Source: Christensenella tenuis
Lineage (GTDB): Bacteria > Bacillota > Clostridia > Christensenellales > Christensenellaceae
Length of the DNA stretch: 64,000 nucleotides
NCBI RefSeq assembly: GCF_014287795.1
Contig: NZ_JACOON010000005.1
Location: 62,001-126,000 of the forward strand
Reading direction: 5' to 3'
The notes under the pieces were generated by a model. That model searched no databases and was not told the origin of the DNA. It saw only the letters and a program-made list of their open reading frames with translations. The position numbers were made by a program, and so were the translations under genes. This document shows positions 43,986-52,435 of the stretch, piece by piece. The first letter of the stretch is position 1, and the number at the start of each line of letters is the position of its first letter.

Positions 43986-44900
43986 ATGACAAAAATTATT
44001 ACGGTAGAAGGCCTGAAAAAATCCTATGGAAAAGTCCAGGCTGTGAATGGGATTGATTTTTATGTAGAAAAAGGAACGTTGTTTGCCTTTCTGGGGCCGA
44101 ACGGCGCAGGAAAATCAACCACGGTCGATATGATTTCGACGCAGATTAAGCCGGATGCGGGGCGGGTTCTGGTGGACGGGTATGAACTCGGACGGGAAGA
44201 CGGAGCCATCCGGGCGGAGATCGGCATCGTTTTCCAAGACAGCGTCCTCGATGCGCTGCTTACCGTACGCGAAAATTTGCTGTTGCGCGGAAGCCTTTAC
44301 GGAATGGAAAAAGATGCGCTTCGGGATGCTGTTGCATCCGCTGCATTTGCAGCGGATGTGACGGGCTTTTGGAACCGTCCGTACGGCAAGCTCTCCGGTG
44401 GACAGCGGCGCCGGGCGGATATCGCGCGCGCACTTGTCAATACGCCGCAGATTTTATTCCTGGATGAACCGACAACGGGCCTCGACCCGCAAACCCGCCG
44501 CAAAATCTGGAATACGGTTCATATGCTGCAAAAGGAACGCGGCATGACGATTTTCCTCACTACGCATTATATGGAAGAGGCGGCGCAGGCAGACTATATC
44601 ACCATTATGGACCACGGCAGTATTCTCGCCAAAGGAACGCCTGCGGAGCTCAAGGAAAATTATACCCGGGATATGCTCAGGATTACGCCCAAAAAGGACG
44701 AAAAACTCTCGGCGCTGCTGGGCAAGGAAGAAATTGCGTTTCAAAAGTCGGGAGGCGATTTTATCATTCAATTGCGGCATACGGCGGATGCAATCGGTAT
44801 TATAGACAAATGCAGGGAAGAGATTGCCGGTCTCGAAGTGCGGCGGGGAACGATGGATGACGTCTTCCTGAATATTACAGGCGCGAAAGTGAGGAACTGA
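43986..44900 (+). CDS. ABC-2 type transporter ATPase (DrrA-like)
   Basis: A 304-residue ATPase with Walker A GPNGAGKSTT near residue 37, Q-loop IVFQDSVLDALLTV, signature LSGGQRRR near residue 137 and Walker B ILFLDEPTTGLDPQ. A C-terminal extension after residue 220 is of the DrrA/NodI type, as in drug and polysaccharide exporters. It is followed after 2 bases by a matching ABC-2 permease. The GntR gene downstream may regulate it. Confidence 0.92.
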   Translation: MTKIITVEGLKKSYGKVQAVNGIDFYVEKGTLFAFLGPNGAGKSTTVDMISTQIKPDAGRVLVDGYELGREDGAIRAEIGIVFQDSVLDALLTVRENLLLRGSLYGMEKDALRDAVASAAFAADVTGFWNRPYGKLSGGQRRRADIARALVNTPQILFLDEPTTGLDPQTRRKIWNTVHMLQKERGMTIFLTTHYMEEAAQADYITIMDHGSILAKGTPAELKENYTRDMLRITPKKDEKLSALLGKEEIAFQKSGGDFIIQLRHTADAIGIIDKCREEIAGLEVRRGTMDDVFLNITGAKVRN

Positions 44901-44902
44901 TT

Positions 44903-45757
44903 ATGTGGGCCATGACAAAACGCAATTTAAAAGTATTTTTCAGGGACAGGAGCGCGGTATTTTTCTCCCTGCTCGCTGTGTTCATCATCATCGCGCTATA
45001 TGCGGTATTCCTCGGGGATACGATCACCGGAGGGATGGAGGGCGTGAAGGGGATTGATTTCCTGATGAACAGCTGGATTATCGCGGGGATTCTCGCCGTG
45101 ATTTCCATGACATCCACGCTGGGCGCGTTCGGTATTATGGTAGAAGACCGCGCGAAAAAGATCATGAAGGATTTTACGGTGTCTCCCATCGGACGGGGCA
45201 GCCTCGCGGGCGGCTATATCTTCTGTGCATTTGTTGTAGGCGTTATCATGAGCCTGCTTGCGCTGGTCGCCGGTGAGATTTTTATTGTTGCGTCCGGCGG
45301 CGAGGTACTCTCCATGGAAAATATGCTCAAAGTGATCGGCGGAATCTTCCTTTCGGTCCTGTCGTCAAGCTCCATCGTGCTTTTTATCGTCTCGTTCTTC
45401 AAAAGCCAGAATGCGTTCGGTACGGCAAGCACAGTCATCGGTACGCTGATCGGCTTTCTTACAGGCGTTTATATTCCCATCGGAAGCCTTCCCGAAGCGG
45501 TGCAGGGCATCATCAGGGCGTTTCCGGTCTCTTATTCCGCATCCTTTTTCCGTACGGTAATGACGGAGCAGCCTGCCTCAGTATCCTTTGCCGGCGCTCC
45601 CGAAAGCGCGCTGCGGGAATTCGATACGGCGCTTGGAGTAAAATTTGAATTCGGAGGGGAAATGACGACGCTTGCGGCCTGCATTGCCGTGATGGCCATA
45701 ACGGCAGCCATATTTTACGCGCTTTCCATCTGGAACCTCTCGAGAAAGAAAAAATAA
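44903..45757 (+). CDS. ABC-2 type permease
   Basis: A 284-residue membrane protein with about six hydrophobic segments: RNLKVFFRDRSAVFFSLLAV at the start, further helices near residues 45, 105, 145, 170 and 255. YIPIGSLPEAVQGIIRAFPVSY near residue 190 is the usual ABC2_membrane turn. It works with the preceding ATPase as an exporter; substrate unknown. Confidence 0.9.
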   Translation: MWAMTKRNLKVFFRDRSAVFFSLLAVFIIIALYAVFLGDTITGGMEGVKGIDFLMNSWIIAGILAVISMTSTLGAFGIMVEDRAKKIMKDFTVSPIGRGSLAGGYIFCAFVVGVIMSLLALVAGEIFIVASGGEVLSMENMLKVIGGIFLSVLSSSSIVLFIVSFFKSQNAFGTASTVIGTLIGFLTGVYIPIGSLPEAVQGIIRAFPVSYSASFFRTVMTEQPASVSFAGAPESALREFDTALGVKFEFGGEMTTLAACIAVMAITAAIFYALSIWNLSRKKK

Positions 45758-45768
45758 AGGGCATATAA

Positions 45769-45812
45769 AAAGGGCTGGAGCCTGACCGTACAGGCATCAG
45801 CCCTTTCAAACG
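45769..45812 (+). terminator. Terminator after the ABC-2 operon
   Basis: Arms AAAGGGCTG/CAGCCCTTT (45769-45777 and 45798-45806) with a structured loop; the T-run on the plus strand is short (CAAA follows), so termination may be weak. Confidence 0.6.
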
Positions 45813-45840
45813 CGACGGTAAGCGGCCTTGGGTAAAGCCG

Positions 45841-46086
45841 TCAGCCGTCCCCTTGTTTTATATTTGCATTTATATAGTCCAGCACATCCTGAACAGTGTC
45901 CAGGAGTTTTAAATCGCTGTCAGGAATGGAAAGATGAAACCGGCTCTCACAGGCCGCCACGGCATCGAGCAGGGAAAAAGAATCAAGTTCCAGATCGCCT
46001 ATCAAACGCTTTTCCGGCGTGATCTCGCTTACTTCGCATGTAGAATATTCCGCAAGGAGTTTCTGGACTTCCGATAGGTTTGCCAT
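45841..46086 (-). CDS. Acyl carrier protein-like protein
   Basis: An 81-residue protein with the ACP fold. The phosphopantetheine attachment serine is in GDLELDSFSLLD near residue 35 (DSF instead of the usual DSL). The start is the ATG at 46086 with GGAGG 7 bases upstream; the frame extends 12 codons further. It is a stand-alone gene facing the ABC-2 operon and following the GntR gene's terminator, far from any fatty-acid or polyketide genes in the window. It may serve a specialised pathway (for example teichoic-acid D-alanylation or peptide modification), which is inference. Confidence 0.85.
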   Translation of the reverse strand: MANLSEVQKLLAEYSTCEVSEITPEKRLIGDLELDSFSLLDAVAACESRFHLSIPDSDLKLLDTVQDVLDYINANIKQGDG

Positions 46087-46204
46087 ACGGGTTCCTCCGA
46101 TTTCCAACTTGTTTTTCTCCATTATCGCTGACCAGCCCCCGTATAGTCAAGTCTTTTAAAACCGGGGATTGGAATCCGCGCTTCAAAACAGATGCAAAAA
46201 TCAA

Positions 46205-46230
46205 AAAAGACCGCCTTCCGGCAGTCTTCA
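46205..46230 (-). terminator. Terminator after the GntR gene
   Basis: Arms AAGACTGCC/GGCGGTCTT on the minus strand (46228-46220 and 46215-46207) followed by TTTTTTGA. Confidence 0.85.
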
Positions 46231-46263
46231 CATAAAATACAAAAAAATATCATCAAAAAACAG

Positions 46264-46635
46264 CTAACCGCCGGAATAAGCATCGTCCACGATTGTAAAA
46301 ATTTCGTCGATCCATAATCCGGAATCCCGCGCCTCCCGTGTGACGCGAATAAACATCTCGCGGATTTCCTGCTTTTTCATTTCCTTGATGTGCGCGGCAT
46401 TGTCCGCCACAAAATCGCCCTTTCCCGTTACGGAATAGAGAATCCCCTCCCGTTCAAGGATCGCATAAGATTTTTGGACGGTGTTTGGGTTGATACCGAG
46501 CTCTTTCGCGGCCTTGCGAACGGAAGGAACCTGCTCGTGTGCGAGCAATTTTCCTGTCATCACCAAAGTCTTGATTCCCTGAACAATTTGTTCATAAATT
46601 GGTTTTTTCGACGCAGGGTCGAGTGTTACCATCAT
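46264..46635 (-). CDS. GntR-family (YtrA-type) regulator
   Basis: A 123-residue short GntR protein. The winged helix (PIYEQIVQGIKTLVMTGKL, QVPSVRKAAKELGINPNTVQKSY) is followed by only a small effector part, as in the YtrA subfamily that usually regulates ABC transporters. The start at 46635 (AAAGG ten bases upstream) is chosen over a much earlier in-frame ATG at 46776. It is likely autoregulated and may control the ABC-2 operon located on the other side of the ACP gene. Confidence 0.9.
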   Translation of the reverse strand: MMVTLDPASKKPIYEQIVQGIKTLVMTGKLLAHEQVPSVRKAAKELGINPNTVQKSYAILEREGILYSVTGKGDFVADNAAHIKEMKKQEIREMFIRVTREARDSGLWIDEIFTIVDDAYSGG

Positions 46636-46680
46636 TTTACCAATGCCTTTCCAATCTGTATTAATTGTATTAGTACGATT

Positions 46681-46709
46681 ATTATATTTGAAAGAAAGAA
46701 GCATGTCAA
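46681..46709 (-). promoter_or_regulatory. Promoter of the GntR gene
   Basis: A perfect TTGACA (46709-46704) and TATAAT (46686-46681) with a 17-base spacer. Just downstream TAATACA occurs twice in direct orientation, separated by 2 bases, a candidate GntR half-site pair. Confidence 0.82.
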
Positions 46710-46815
46710 GCAGCGCAATACCGGGAAAATTTGCTGTTTTTTTCCCTATGTTCAGAAAAATTGAAAATTTCACCAAAATTGCTCAAAAAAAACGGGAATA
46801 AATTGCTCATTTCAC

Positions 46816-46844
46816 TTTCAAATAAACAAAGAAAGTATTATAAT
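46816..46844 (+). promoter_or_regulatory. Promoter of hppA
   Basis: TTTCAA (46816-46821), 17-base spacer, TATAAT (46839-46844). Confidence 0.6.
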
Positions 46845-46955
46845 GAAACTGGCCAAATTTTTCAATTTTTTTTTACGGTGCTGCGCCCCGGTGCAGATTG
46901 CCGATTCTTTATAGAAGTCTTTAAAAATACAATGCAATCATAGGAGGAAGTACCA

Positions 46956-49028
46956 ATGGACATTATGTTTTGGGCCTTGATCGGCGCTGTTATTGCACTT
47001 GTGTTCGCGGCAGTCACCGCATCCGGTGTGCTGAAAAAAAGCGAAGGCAGCGAAAAGATCAAGAAAATTGCCAGTGCCATCAGGCGGGGCGCAAACGCCT
47101 ACCTGAAGCGCCAGTATAAGACGGTTGCAATTTTTTTCGTGATTGTCACCATCGTTTTGGCAATCCTGGCCGCAACGGGCTTCATGACGTTCTTTGTACC
47201 GATCGCATTTATCGTGGGCGGCGTGTTTTCCGCGCTCGCGGGTTTCATCGGCATGAAGATCGCCACGGCGGCGAACTCCCGTACGGTTACGGGCGCGACA
47301 AAGAGCCTCAATTCGGCTTTGCGCGTTTCGTTCTCGTCGGGCGCGGTCATGGGAATGACGGTCGTAGGCCTCGGCCTTCTGTACCTTACAATCTGGTATT
47401 TTATACTGAACGCGTATTTTGCGGGCGATACGGCGCAGATTGCGAGCAACATGCTGATGTTCGGCATGGGCGCTTCGTGCATGGCACTGTTTGCGCGTGT
47501 GGGCGGCGGTATCTTCACCAAAGCGGCTGACGTAGGCGCAGACCTCGTTGGCAAGGTGGAGGCGGGCATCCCGGAAGATGACCCGCGCAATCCGGCGACC
47601 ATCGCGGATAATGTCGGCGACAACGTCGGCGACGTCGCGGGTATGGGCGCGGACCTTTATGAATCCTACGTCGGCTCTATTATTTCGGCGGGCGCCCTCG
47701 CGGTAGCGGCGGGCCTCGGCGGCGGTGGGCTGGCGCTTCCGATGGTACTCGCGGCGCTGGGCATCGTTGCCAGCGTAATCGGCAGCTTTTTCGTAAAAAC
47801 GAAGGAGAACGCTTCACAGAAAAACCTGCTTTCCGCGCTCCATAAGGGCGTGTATATTGCAGCGGCGATCGTTGCCGTAGCCGGCTATTTCCTGGTAACG
47901 GGCATCCTCGGACCGGACCACATCGGCGTGTATGTAGCCATTCTTTCCGGTCTTGTTGCCGGCATCATCATCGGCTACTATACGGAATATGTCACGTCCG
48001 ACCACTTCAAGCCCACCAAAGACCTTGCAGAGTCTACAGTAACGGGGCCGGCAACCACGATTATCAGCGGTATCGCGCTTGGCATGAAATCGACGGCGAT
48101 TCCGGTCATCGTAGTGGTTGCGAGCGTGCTCATCAGCTACTTTGCCTCAGGCGGAACGCTGGGAAGCGGCAGCTTCGAAGTTGGTCTGTACGGCGTTGCA
48201 ATCTCCGCGGTAGGCATGCTTTCCACGCTCGGTATCACGCTTGCAACGGATGCTTACGGTCCGGTTGCGGATAATGCGGGCGGCCTTGCGGAAATGAGCG
48301 GGCAGGATCCGGTCGTGCGCGAACGTACGGATGCGCTCGATTCCCTCGGAAATACGACGGCTGCAACAGGCAAAGGTTTTGCCATCGGCAGTGCGGCGCT
48401 TACCGCGCTTGCGCTGATCGCGGCGTTTGCGGATCAGTGCCAGATCGAAATGTCGGCGCTCTCGCTGCTCGATCCGACGGTTCTGATGGGCCTGCTGATT
48501 GGTGCGATGCTCCCGTTCTTGTTCTCGTCCATGACGATGAGCGCGGTCGGGAAGGCGGCAATGAAGATCGTTGTCGAAGTACGGCGGCAGTTCCGGGAAA
48601 TCAAGGGAATTATGACGGGCGAAGGCGAGCCCGATTATGAGTCGTGCGTAGATATCTGCACGAAGGGCGCATTGCACCTGATGCTCGCCCCGGCGATCCT
48701 TGGGTTCGTTGCTCCAATCATTGTGGGCCTTATCCTTGGCGCAAACGGCGTAGTCGGTATGCTCGGCGGCGCAACGGCTACGGGCTTTGTGCTTGCGGTC
48801 ATGATGTCCAATTCAGGCGGCGCGTGGGATAACGCGAAGAAATACATCGAGGGCGGCGCACATGGCGGAAAAGGCAGCGAAGCCCACAAGGCCGCTGTTG
48901 TCGGCGATACGGTAGGCGATCCTTTCAAGGATACGTCCGGCCCGTCCCTGAATATCCTGATTAAGCTGATGTCCATGGTGGCGGTCGTTTTTGCGGCGGT
49001 TATCGTACAGTATGGCATCTTGCAGTAA
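46956..49028 (+). CDS. hppA: Membrane-bound pyrophosphatase (K+-dependent, probably Na+-pumping)
   Basis: A 690-residue integral membrane protein with about 16 helices that couples pyrophosphate hydrolysis to ion pumping. The signature DVGADLVGKVE near residue 192 followed by DDPRNPATIADNVGDNVGD near residue 206 binds Mg-pyrophosphate. GNTTAATGKG near residue 468 has Ala at the position that, in the family, marks K+-dependence, shared with known Na+-pumping enzymes such as that of Thermotoga. A later NSGGAWDNAKKYIE near residue 622 completes the active site. Good monocistronic gene with AGGAGG site and strong terminator. Confidence 0.94.
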   Translation: MDIMFWALIGAVIALVFAAVTASGVLKKSEGSEKIKKIASAIRRGANAYLKRQYKTVAIFFVIVTIVLAILAATGFMTFFVPIAFIVGGVFSALAGFIGMKIATAANSRTVTGATKSLNSALRVSFSSGAVMGMTVVGLGLLYLTIWYFILNAYFAGDTAQIASNMLMFGMGASCMALFARVGGGIFTKAADVGADLVGKVEAGIPEDDPRNPATIADNVGDNVGDVAGMGADLYESYVGSIISAGALAVAAGLGGGGLALPMVLAALGIVASVIGSFFVKTKENASQKNLLSALHKGVYIAAAIVAVAGYFLVTGILGPDHIGVYVAILSGLVAGIIIGYYTEYVTSDHFKPTKDLAESTVTGPATTIISGIALGMKSTAIPVIVVVASVLISYFASGGTLGSGSFEVGLYGVAISAVGMLSTLGITLATDAYGPVADNAGGLAEMSGQDPVVRERTDALDSLGNTTAATGKGFAIGSAALTALALIAAFADQCQIEMSALSLLDPTVLMGLLIGAMLPFLFSSMTMSAVGKAAMKIVVEVRRQFREIKGIMTGEGEPDYESCVDICTKGALHLMLAPAILGFVAPIIVGLILGANGVVGMLGGATATGFVLAVMMSNSGGAWDNAKKYIEGGAHGGKGSEAHKAAVVGDTVGDPFKDTSGPSLNILIKLMSMVAVVFAAVIVQYGILQ

Positions 49029-49040
49029 GAATTTGAATCA

Positions 49041-49075
49041 AAAAAGACGCTGCCTTTGGGCGGCGTCTTTTTTGT
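49041..49075 (+). terminator. Terminator after hppA
   Basis: Arms AAAAAAGACGCTGCC/GGCGGCGTCTTTTTT with one G-U pair and a short loop. Confidence 0.9.
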
Positions 49076-49084
49076 ATCGGTAAA

Positions 49085-49264
49085 TTACTTTTCTTCCATA
49101 TTGTTCAAAGCATACTCAATACACTGATTCACAATTTTATTGAAGGAAACGCCGGTTTTCTCGCTCAGTTCCATAATTTTCTCAAAATATTCCGGTTTCA
49201 AACGGATCGTCCGGTTAATGGACGAAATTTTGCCGTCGTTTGTATTGACCCTGAATTTTTCCAT
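49085..49264 (-). CDS. Small ribbon-helix-helix (CopG/Arc-like) protein
   Basis: A 59-residue protein. Residues 15-55 (SSINRTIRLKPEYFEKIMEL and VSFNKIVNQCIEYALNN) match the ribbon-helix-helix DNA-binding fold. The ATG at 49264 follows GGAGAGG; an upstream extension to 49396 is AT-rich and not credible. No toxin gene is adjacent, so it is probably a stand-alone regulator. Confidence 0.75.
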   Translation of the reverse strand: MEKFRVNTNDGKISSINRTIRLKPEYFEKIMELSEKTGVSFNKIVNQCIEYALNNMEEK

Positions 49265-49512
49265 ACCGTTGCCTCTCCTGTAATTAATATTGTAATTTAT
49301 TTGAGAAAGCATTATAATGTACAATAATGTAATTAAAAAATAATTACAATTAAAATAACGGAAAAGCACGCGTAAATAATGACAGAAACCGGGCATTTCA
49401 GCGGGCAGGACAGATTTTGTTAAAATAAGGAATTGGATTGTTTTTCATATAGTGAAGACGTATCATAAATTCAATATCTTTAATATATACATATTCAGAA
49501 AGGTATTTTTTA
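49265..49512. other. Divergent intergenic region
   Basis: About 250 AT-rich bases containing promoters for the RHH gene and the GGDEF gene; none stands out enough to place. A run of ATAATGTAATTAAAA-type sequence lies at 49310-49340. Confidence 0.4.
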
Positions 49513-51294
49513 ATGAGGGATAACTGCAGAAAAATAGAATATTTAACCATCCTGAATGAAGCGCTTGAAGCGCTTGCACCTTTCGTGATCGGACAGGGCC
49601 CGCTTGCGGAGATTATTCAAAGTTTTGCGGCCTTTGTACAGCGCTTTTTACCGGTATGCGGCGTTGGGCTCATTAGCCTTTCGGAAAATTACCGGGTGAG
49701 GGAAGCCGCGGTATGGCGTGACGGAAAAATTATGCCGGAAGAAGCAGCCCGGTATTTTTATGAATTAGACTTCAGCGAATGGAAGGATTGCCTTCAGGCA
49801 AACGAGGAAATTGACGATAAAACGCTGGGCAGGATCATGGAACTAAGCTGTCGTGCGGAAGAGGACGCGTCCTTGTTTGCGGCTGTCCCCGTTTTTTATT
49901 CCGGCCGGATTCAGGGCGCGATTGCGGCGGAGAAAGAACAGGAATGGACCGAAGAGGAAAAAGAATTATTGGCGATGCTTGCGCAAACCTCCCAAATTGC
50001 CCTTGCCAACCGAACGTATTGCCAGAACCAGTTGGAGCAGACATGGGTGTTTAACGAACTTATGGACAATATGCGGGCGAATATTTATGTAACGGATCTC
50101 GACACAGACGAGGTTCTTTTTATGAATAAAACAATGCGTAAGGAGTTTGGCGTCAAGGAACCCATCGGAAAAATATGCTGGCAGGTTCTGCAGGAGGGAA
50201 AATCACAGCGGTGTGATTTTTGCCCGGTAGACAAACTGCAGCCGGATTCTTCCTATGTGTGGGAAGAATATAATACGGTGACACATAAGCATTATGAAAA
50301 TTATGACAGCACAATGCGCTGGCTCGACGGGCGAACGGTGCATTTCCAGCAGTCTGTGGATATTACGAACGCGAAAAAAATGTCGCGCGAAGCAAATTTT
50401 GACGAGCTCACGGGGTTAATGAGCAGGCGCGCAGGCAAGGAGCGGCTTTCGGCAGCGCTTGCACAGGCGAAAAAAGAGAACGTATCGGTTTCGGTATGCC
50501 TGTATGATGTGAATCTCTTAAAGAGAGTAAACGATACCTATGGCCATATAGAGGGCGACAAGCTGCTTACGACGATTGCAAGAGTGGTTGCTGGTTCCCT
50601 TGAAGAGGGGCAATTTGCTTTCCGTATGAGCGGAGATGAATTTATGGTCGTGTTTTACGGGTGCGGCGAAAAGGTGGCCGACAAAGTGATGCAGCATGCG
50701 CAGGAGGAACTGGCGAGGGTCAGGGAACGGGAAAGGACACCGTATGAGATCAGTTTTTGCTATGGCGTACTCGGGATTGGCCCACAGGATACGGGGGATA
50801 TAACGAAAATCATAACGGAAGTGGACGAGCGGATGTATAAACAGAAGCGGATGTACCACAACGGCAGGATAAGCCGCGAACGGGCGGAAGCAGGAGTGCC
50901 GGGGGAGTTTTCCTATGATAAAGAACATCTGTATGAAGCGCTCGCGGCCAGCACGGATGATTATATCTATATTTGCAACATGAAAACGGATATGTTCCGT
51001 TTCCCTCCGGACATGGTAAAGGAATTTGCCCTTCCGGGGGAGATTGTATATGGCGGGGATTCCGTATGGACTATGCTGATCCACGAAGACGACCGCCTTG
51101 CGTTTGCACGTTCGATGGAAGAATTGCGCGCGGGAGTTACGGATATACATGATATGGAATACCGTGCGCGCAATAAGGATGGAAGATGGGTATGGATCCA
51201 TTGCCGGGGACGGGTATCGCGGGACGAAAACGGCGAAGCGGAGCTGTTTGCGGGCATCGTCACAAAGCCGGAAAAATGGAAAACCACGGATTGA
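49513..51294 (+). CDS. Diguanylate cyclase with GAF, two PAS and GGDEF domains
   Basis: A 593-residue cytoplasmic protein. Order: GAF-like domain (about residues 15-170), PAS (about 185-295) containing a CDFC cysteine pair near residue 236, GGDEF domain (about 300-465) with active-site loop RMSGDEF near residue 373 (SGDEF variant of GGDEF), and a C-terminal PAS_3-like domain (about 500-590). The I-site RxxD before the motif is absent. The GGDEF loop looks usable for making cyclic di-GMP. No membrane helix. A terminator hairpin overlaps its last codons. Confidence 0.88.
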   Translation: MRDNCRKIEYLTILNEALEALAPFVIGQGPLAEIIQSFAAFVQRFLPVCGVGLISLSENYRVREAAVWRDGKIMPEEAARYFYELDFSEWKDCLQANEEIDDKTLGRIMELSCRAEEDASLFAAVPVFYSGRIQGAIAAEKEQEWTEEEKELLAMLAQTSQIALANRTYCQNQLEQTWVFNELMDNMRANIYVTDLDTDEVLFMNKTMRKEFGVKEPIGKICWQVLQEGKSQRCDFCPVDKLQPDSSYVWEEYNTVTHKHYENYDSTMRWLDGRTVHFQQSVDITNAKKMSREANFDELTGLMSRRAGKERLSAALAQAKKENVSVSVCLYDVNLLKRVNDTYGHIEGDKLLTTIARVVAGSLEEGQFAFRMSGDEFMVVFYGCGEKVADKVMQHAQEELARVRERERTPYEISFCYGVLGIGPQDTGDITKIITEVDERMYKQKRMYHNGRISRERAEAGVPGEFSYDKEHLYEALAASTDDYIYICNMKTDMFRFPPDMVKEFALPGEIVYGGDSVWTMLIHEDDRLAFARSMEELRAGVTDIHDMEYRARNKDGRWVWIHCRGRVSRDENGEAELFAGIVTKPEKWKTTD

Positions 51295-51310
51295 ACCTCC
51301 GTGGTTTTTT
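51280..51310 (+). terminator. Terminator overlapping the end of the GGDEF gene
   Basis: Arms AAAACCACGGA/TCCGTGGTTTT then TT; the left arm includes the final codons. Confidence 0.85.
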
Positions 51311-51344
51311 ACTGCCCGGTTATGTGGAACGGTCCGGCCCGCCG

Positions 51345-52271
51345 TCATTCGTACGGCTGTGATAAATATGCGGCGATCCGCTCGCCCACATTCCGTTCCA
51401 GGTTTTTATAGAAAAGCGCGATATCGAGCATGTGCAGAGACCCGCGGTTCATCAGGAATTTTTTAAAAAACCACCGCGCCTTGTAAAGCTCGTAAGCCGC
51501 GTCGTCGTCGATCATTAAGACGCCGCGCTCTTCGTCTACATACGCGCCCGTATAATGGGGGACTTCGTATTTGAATTTTTTCCCAAATTGGAATAGTACT
51601 GCGCCATCGTTTTGGGATTTATCCGCATAAACGCTGTCATGCCGCCAGTTCAGCGGGTTGACGCACAGTGAGTCCGGGCGAATGAAGCGCATCAGGGGAA
51701 GCCCGTTTGCGGTTGTGTTGTAAGAAATAATCACCCCTGTATCGTGTGCTGTATTGGCGAGCCGAAGATGCGGATATCGCTTGAAATCACGCCGTGTAAG
51801 CGAAAAACCAATCAGGTATGCCGCAACGAGCTTTTTGCGAAGGAACGGGTCGGAAAATTCCCGGCGCATGAGCTGGAGAAGCATGGCGCTTCCCTGGCTG
51901 TGGCCTGCGAGGATGAACGGCCGTCCGTTGTTGTAATGCTCAAGGTAATAGTGAAACGCGTCGCGCACGTCTTCATAGGGCATCCGTTCCGCGCGCATGA
52001 CTTCGGGCAAAGGCATTTTAAAGCTTTCCGTACCAAGCTGGCGGTAATGCGGCGCATAAAAATTGCAATGGCGCGCAAAAAGCTGGCCCTGCCAGGCAGA
52101 CATCCCTTTAGCGATCCACAGGTAAATCGGGTTTTTCATACTCATATGGTGATGTTTTTTTTGAAAGGGGTGCGCATAAACGGTGGGATATACATAGAAT
52201 ACATCCACCGGTTTTGTTTCGCTTTTCTTGTTTGGTAAAAAAGCCCAAAGGCTCTTTTTTGAGTAATCCAT
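51345..52271 (-). CDS. DUF3089 alpha/beta hydrolase
   Basis: A 308-residue protein of the DUF3089 family. An N-terminal VFYVYPTVY segment, a nucleophile-elbow motif AGHSQGSAM near residue 145 with the presumed catalytic serine, and a late HDTGV segment place it in the alpha/beta-hydrolase fold. No signal peptide. Substrate unknown. It is convergent with the GGDEF gene. Confidence 0.87.
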   Translation of the reverse strand: MDYSKKSLWAFLPNKKSETKPVDVFYVYPTVYAHPFQKKHHHMSMKNPIYLWIAKGMSAWQGQLFARHCNFYAPHYRQLGTESFKMPLPEVMRAERMPYEDVRDAFHYYLEHYNNGRPFILAGHSQGSAMLLQLMRREFSDPFLRKKLVAAYLIGFSLTRRDFKRYPHLRLANTAHDTGVIISYNTTANGLPLMRFIRPDSLCVNPLNWRHDSVYADKSQNDGAVLFQFGKKFKYEVPHYTGAYVDEERGVLMIDDDAAYELYKARWFFKKFLMNRGSLHMLDIALFYKNLERNVGERIAAYLSQPYE

Positions 52272-52361
52272 AATACACCCGCCTGCCCGTATTTAGTATC
52301 GTATCATATTAAGGGATGGATTACAAACGCGGTATGGGTTGCACGCCAATATTAGGATGGA

Positions 52362-52391
52362 TTGTGGGGAAGGGGCGCTTTATGATATAAT
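52362..52391 (+). promoter_or_regulatory. Promoter of the first deacetylase gene
   Basis: TTGTGG (52362-52367), 18-base spacer, TATAAT (52386-52391). Confidence 0.6.
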
Positions 52392-52435
52392 AAGCAAAAA
52401 TCGGGCGGAATGCGTTCTGGAGGGGTAACACGATC

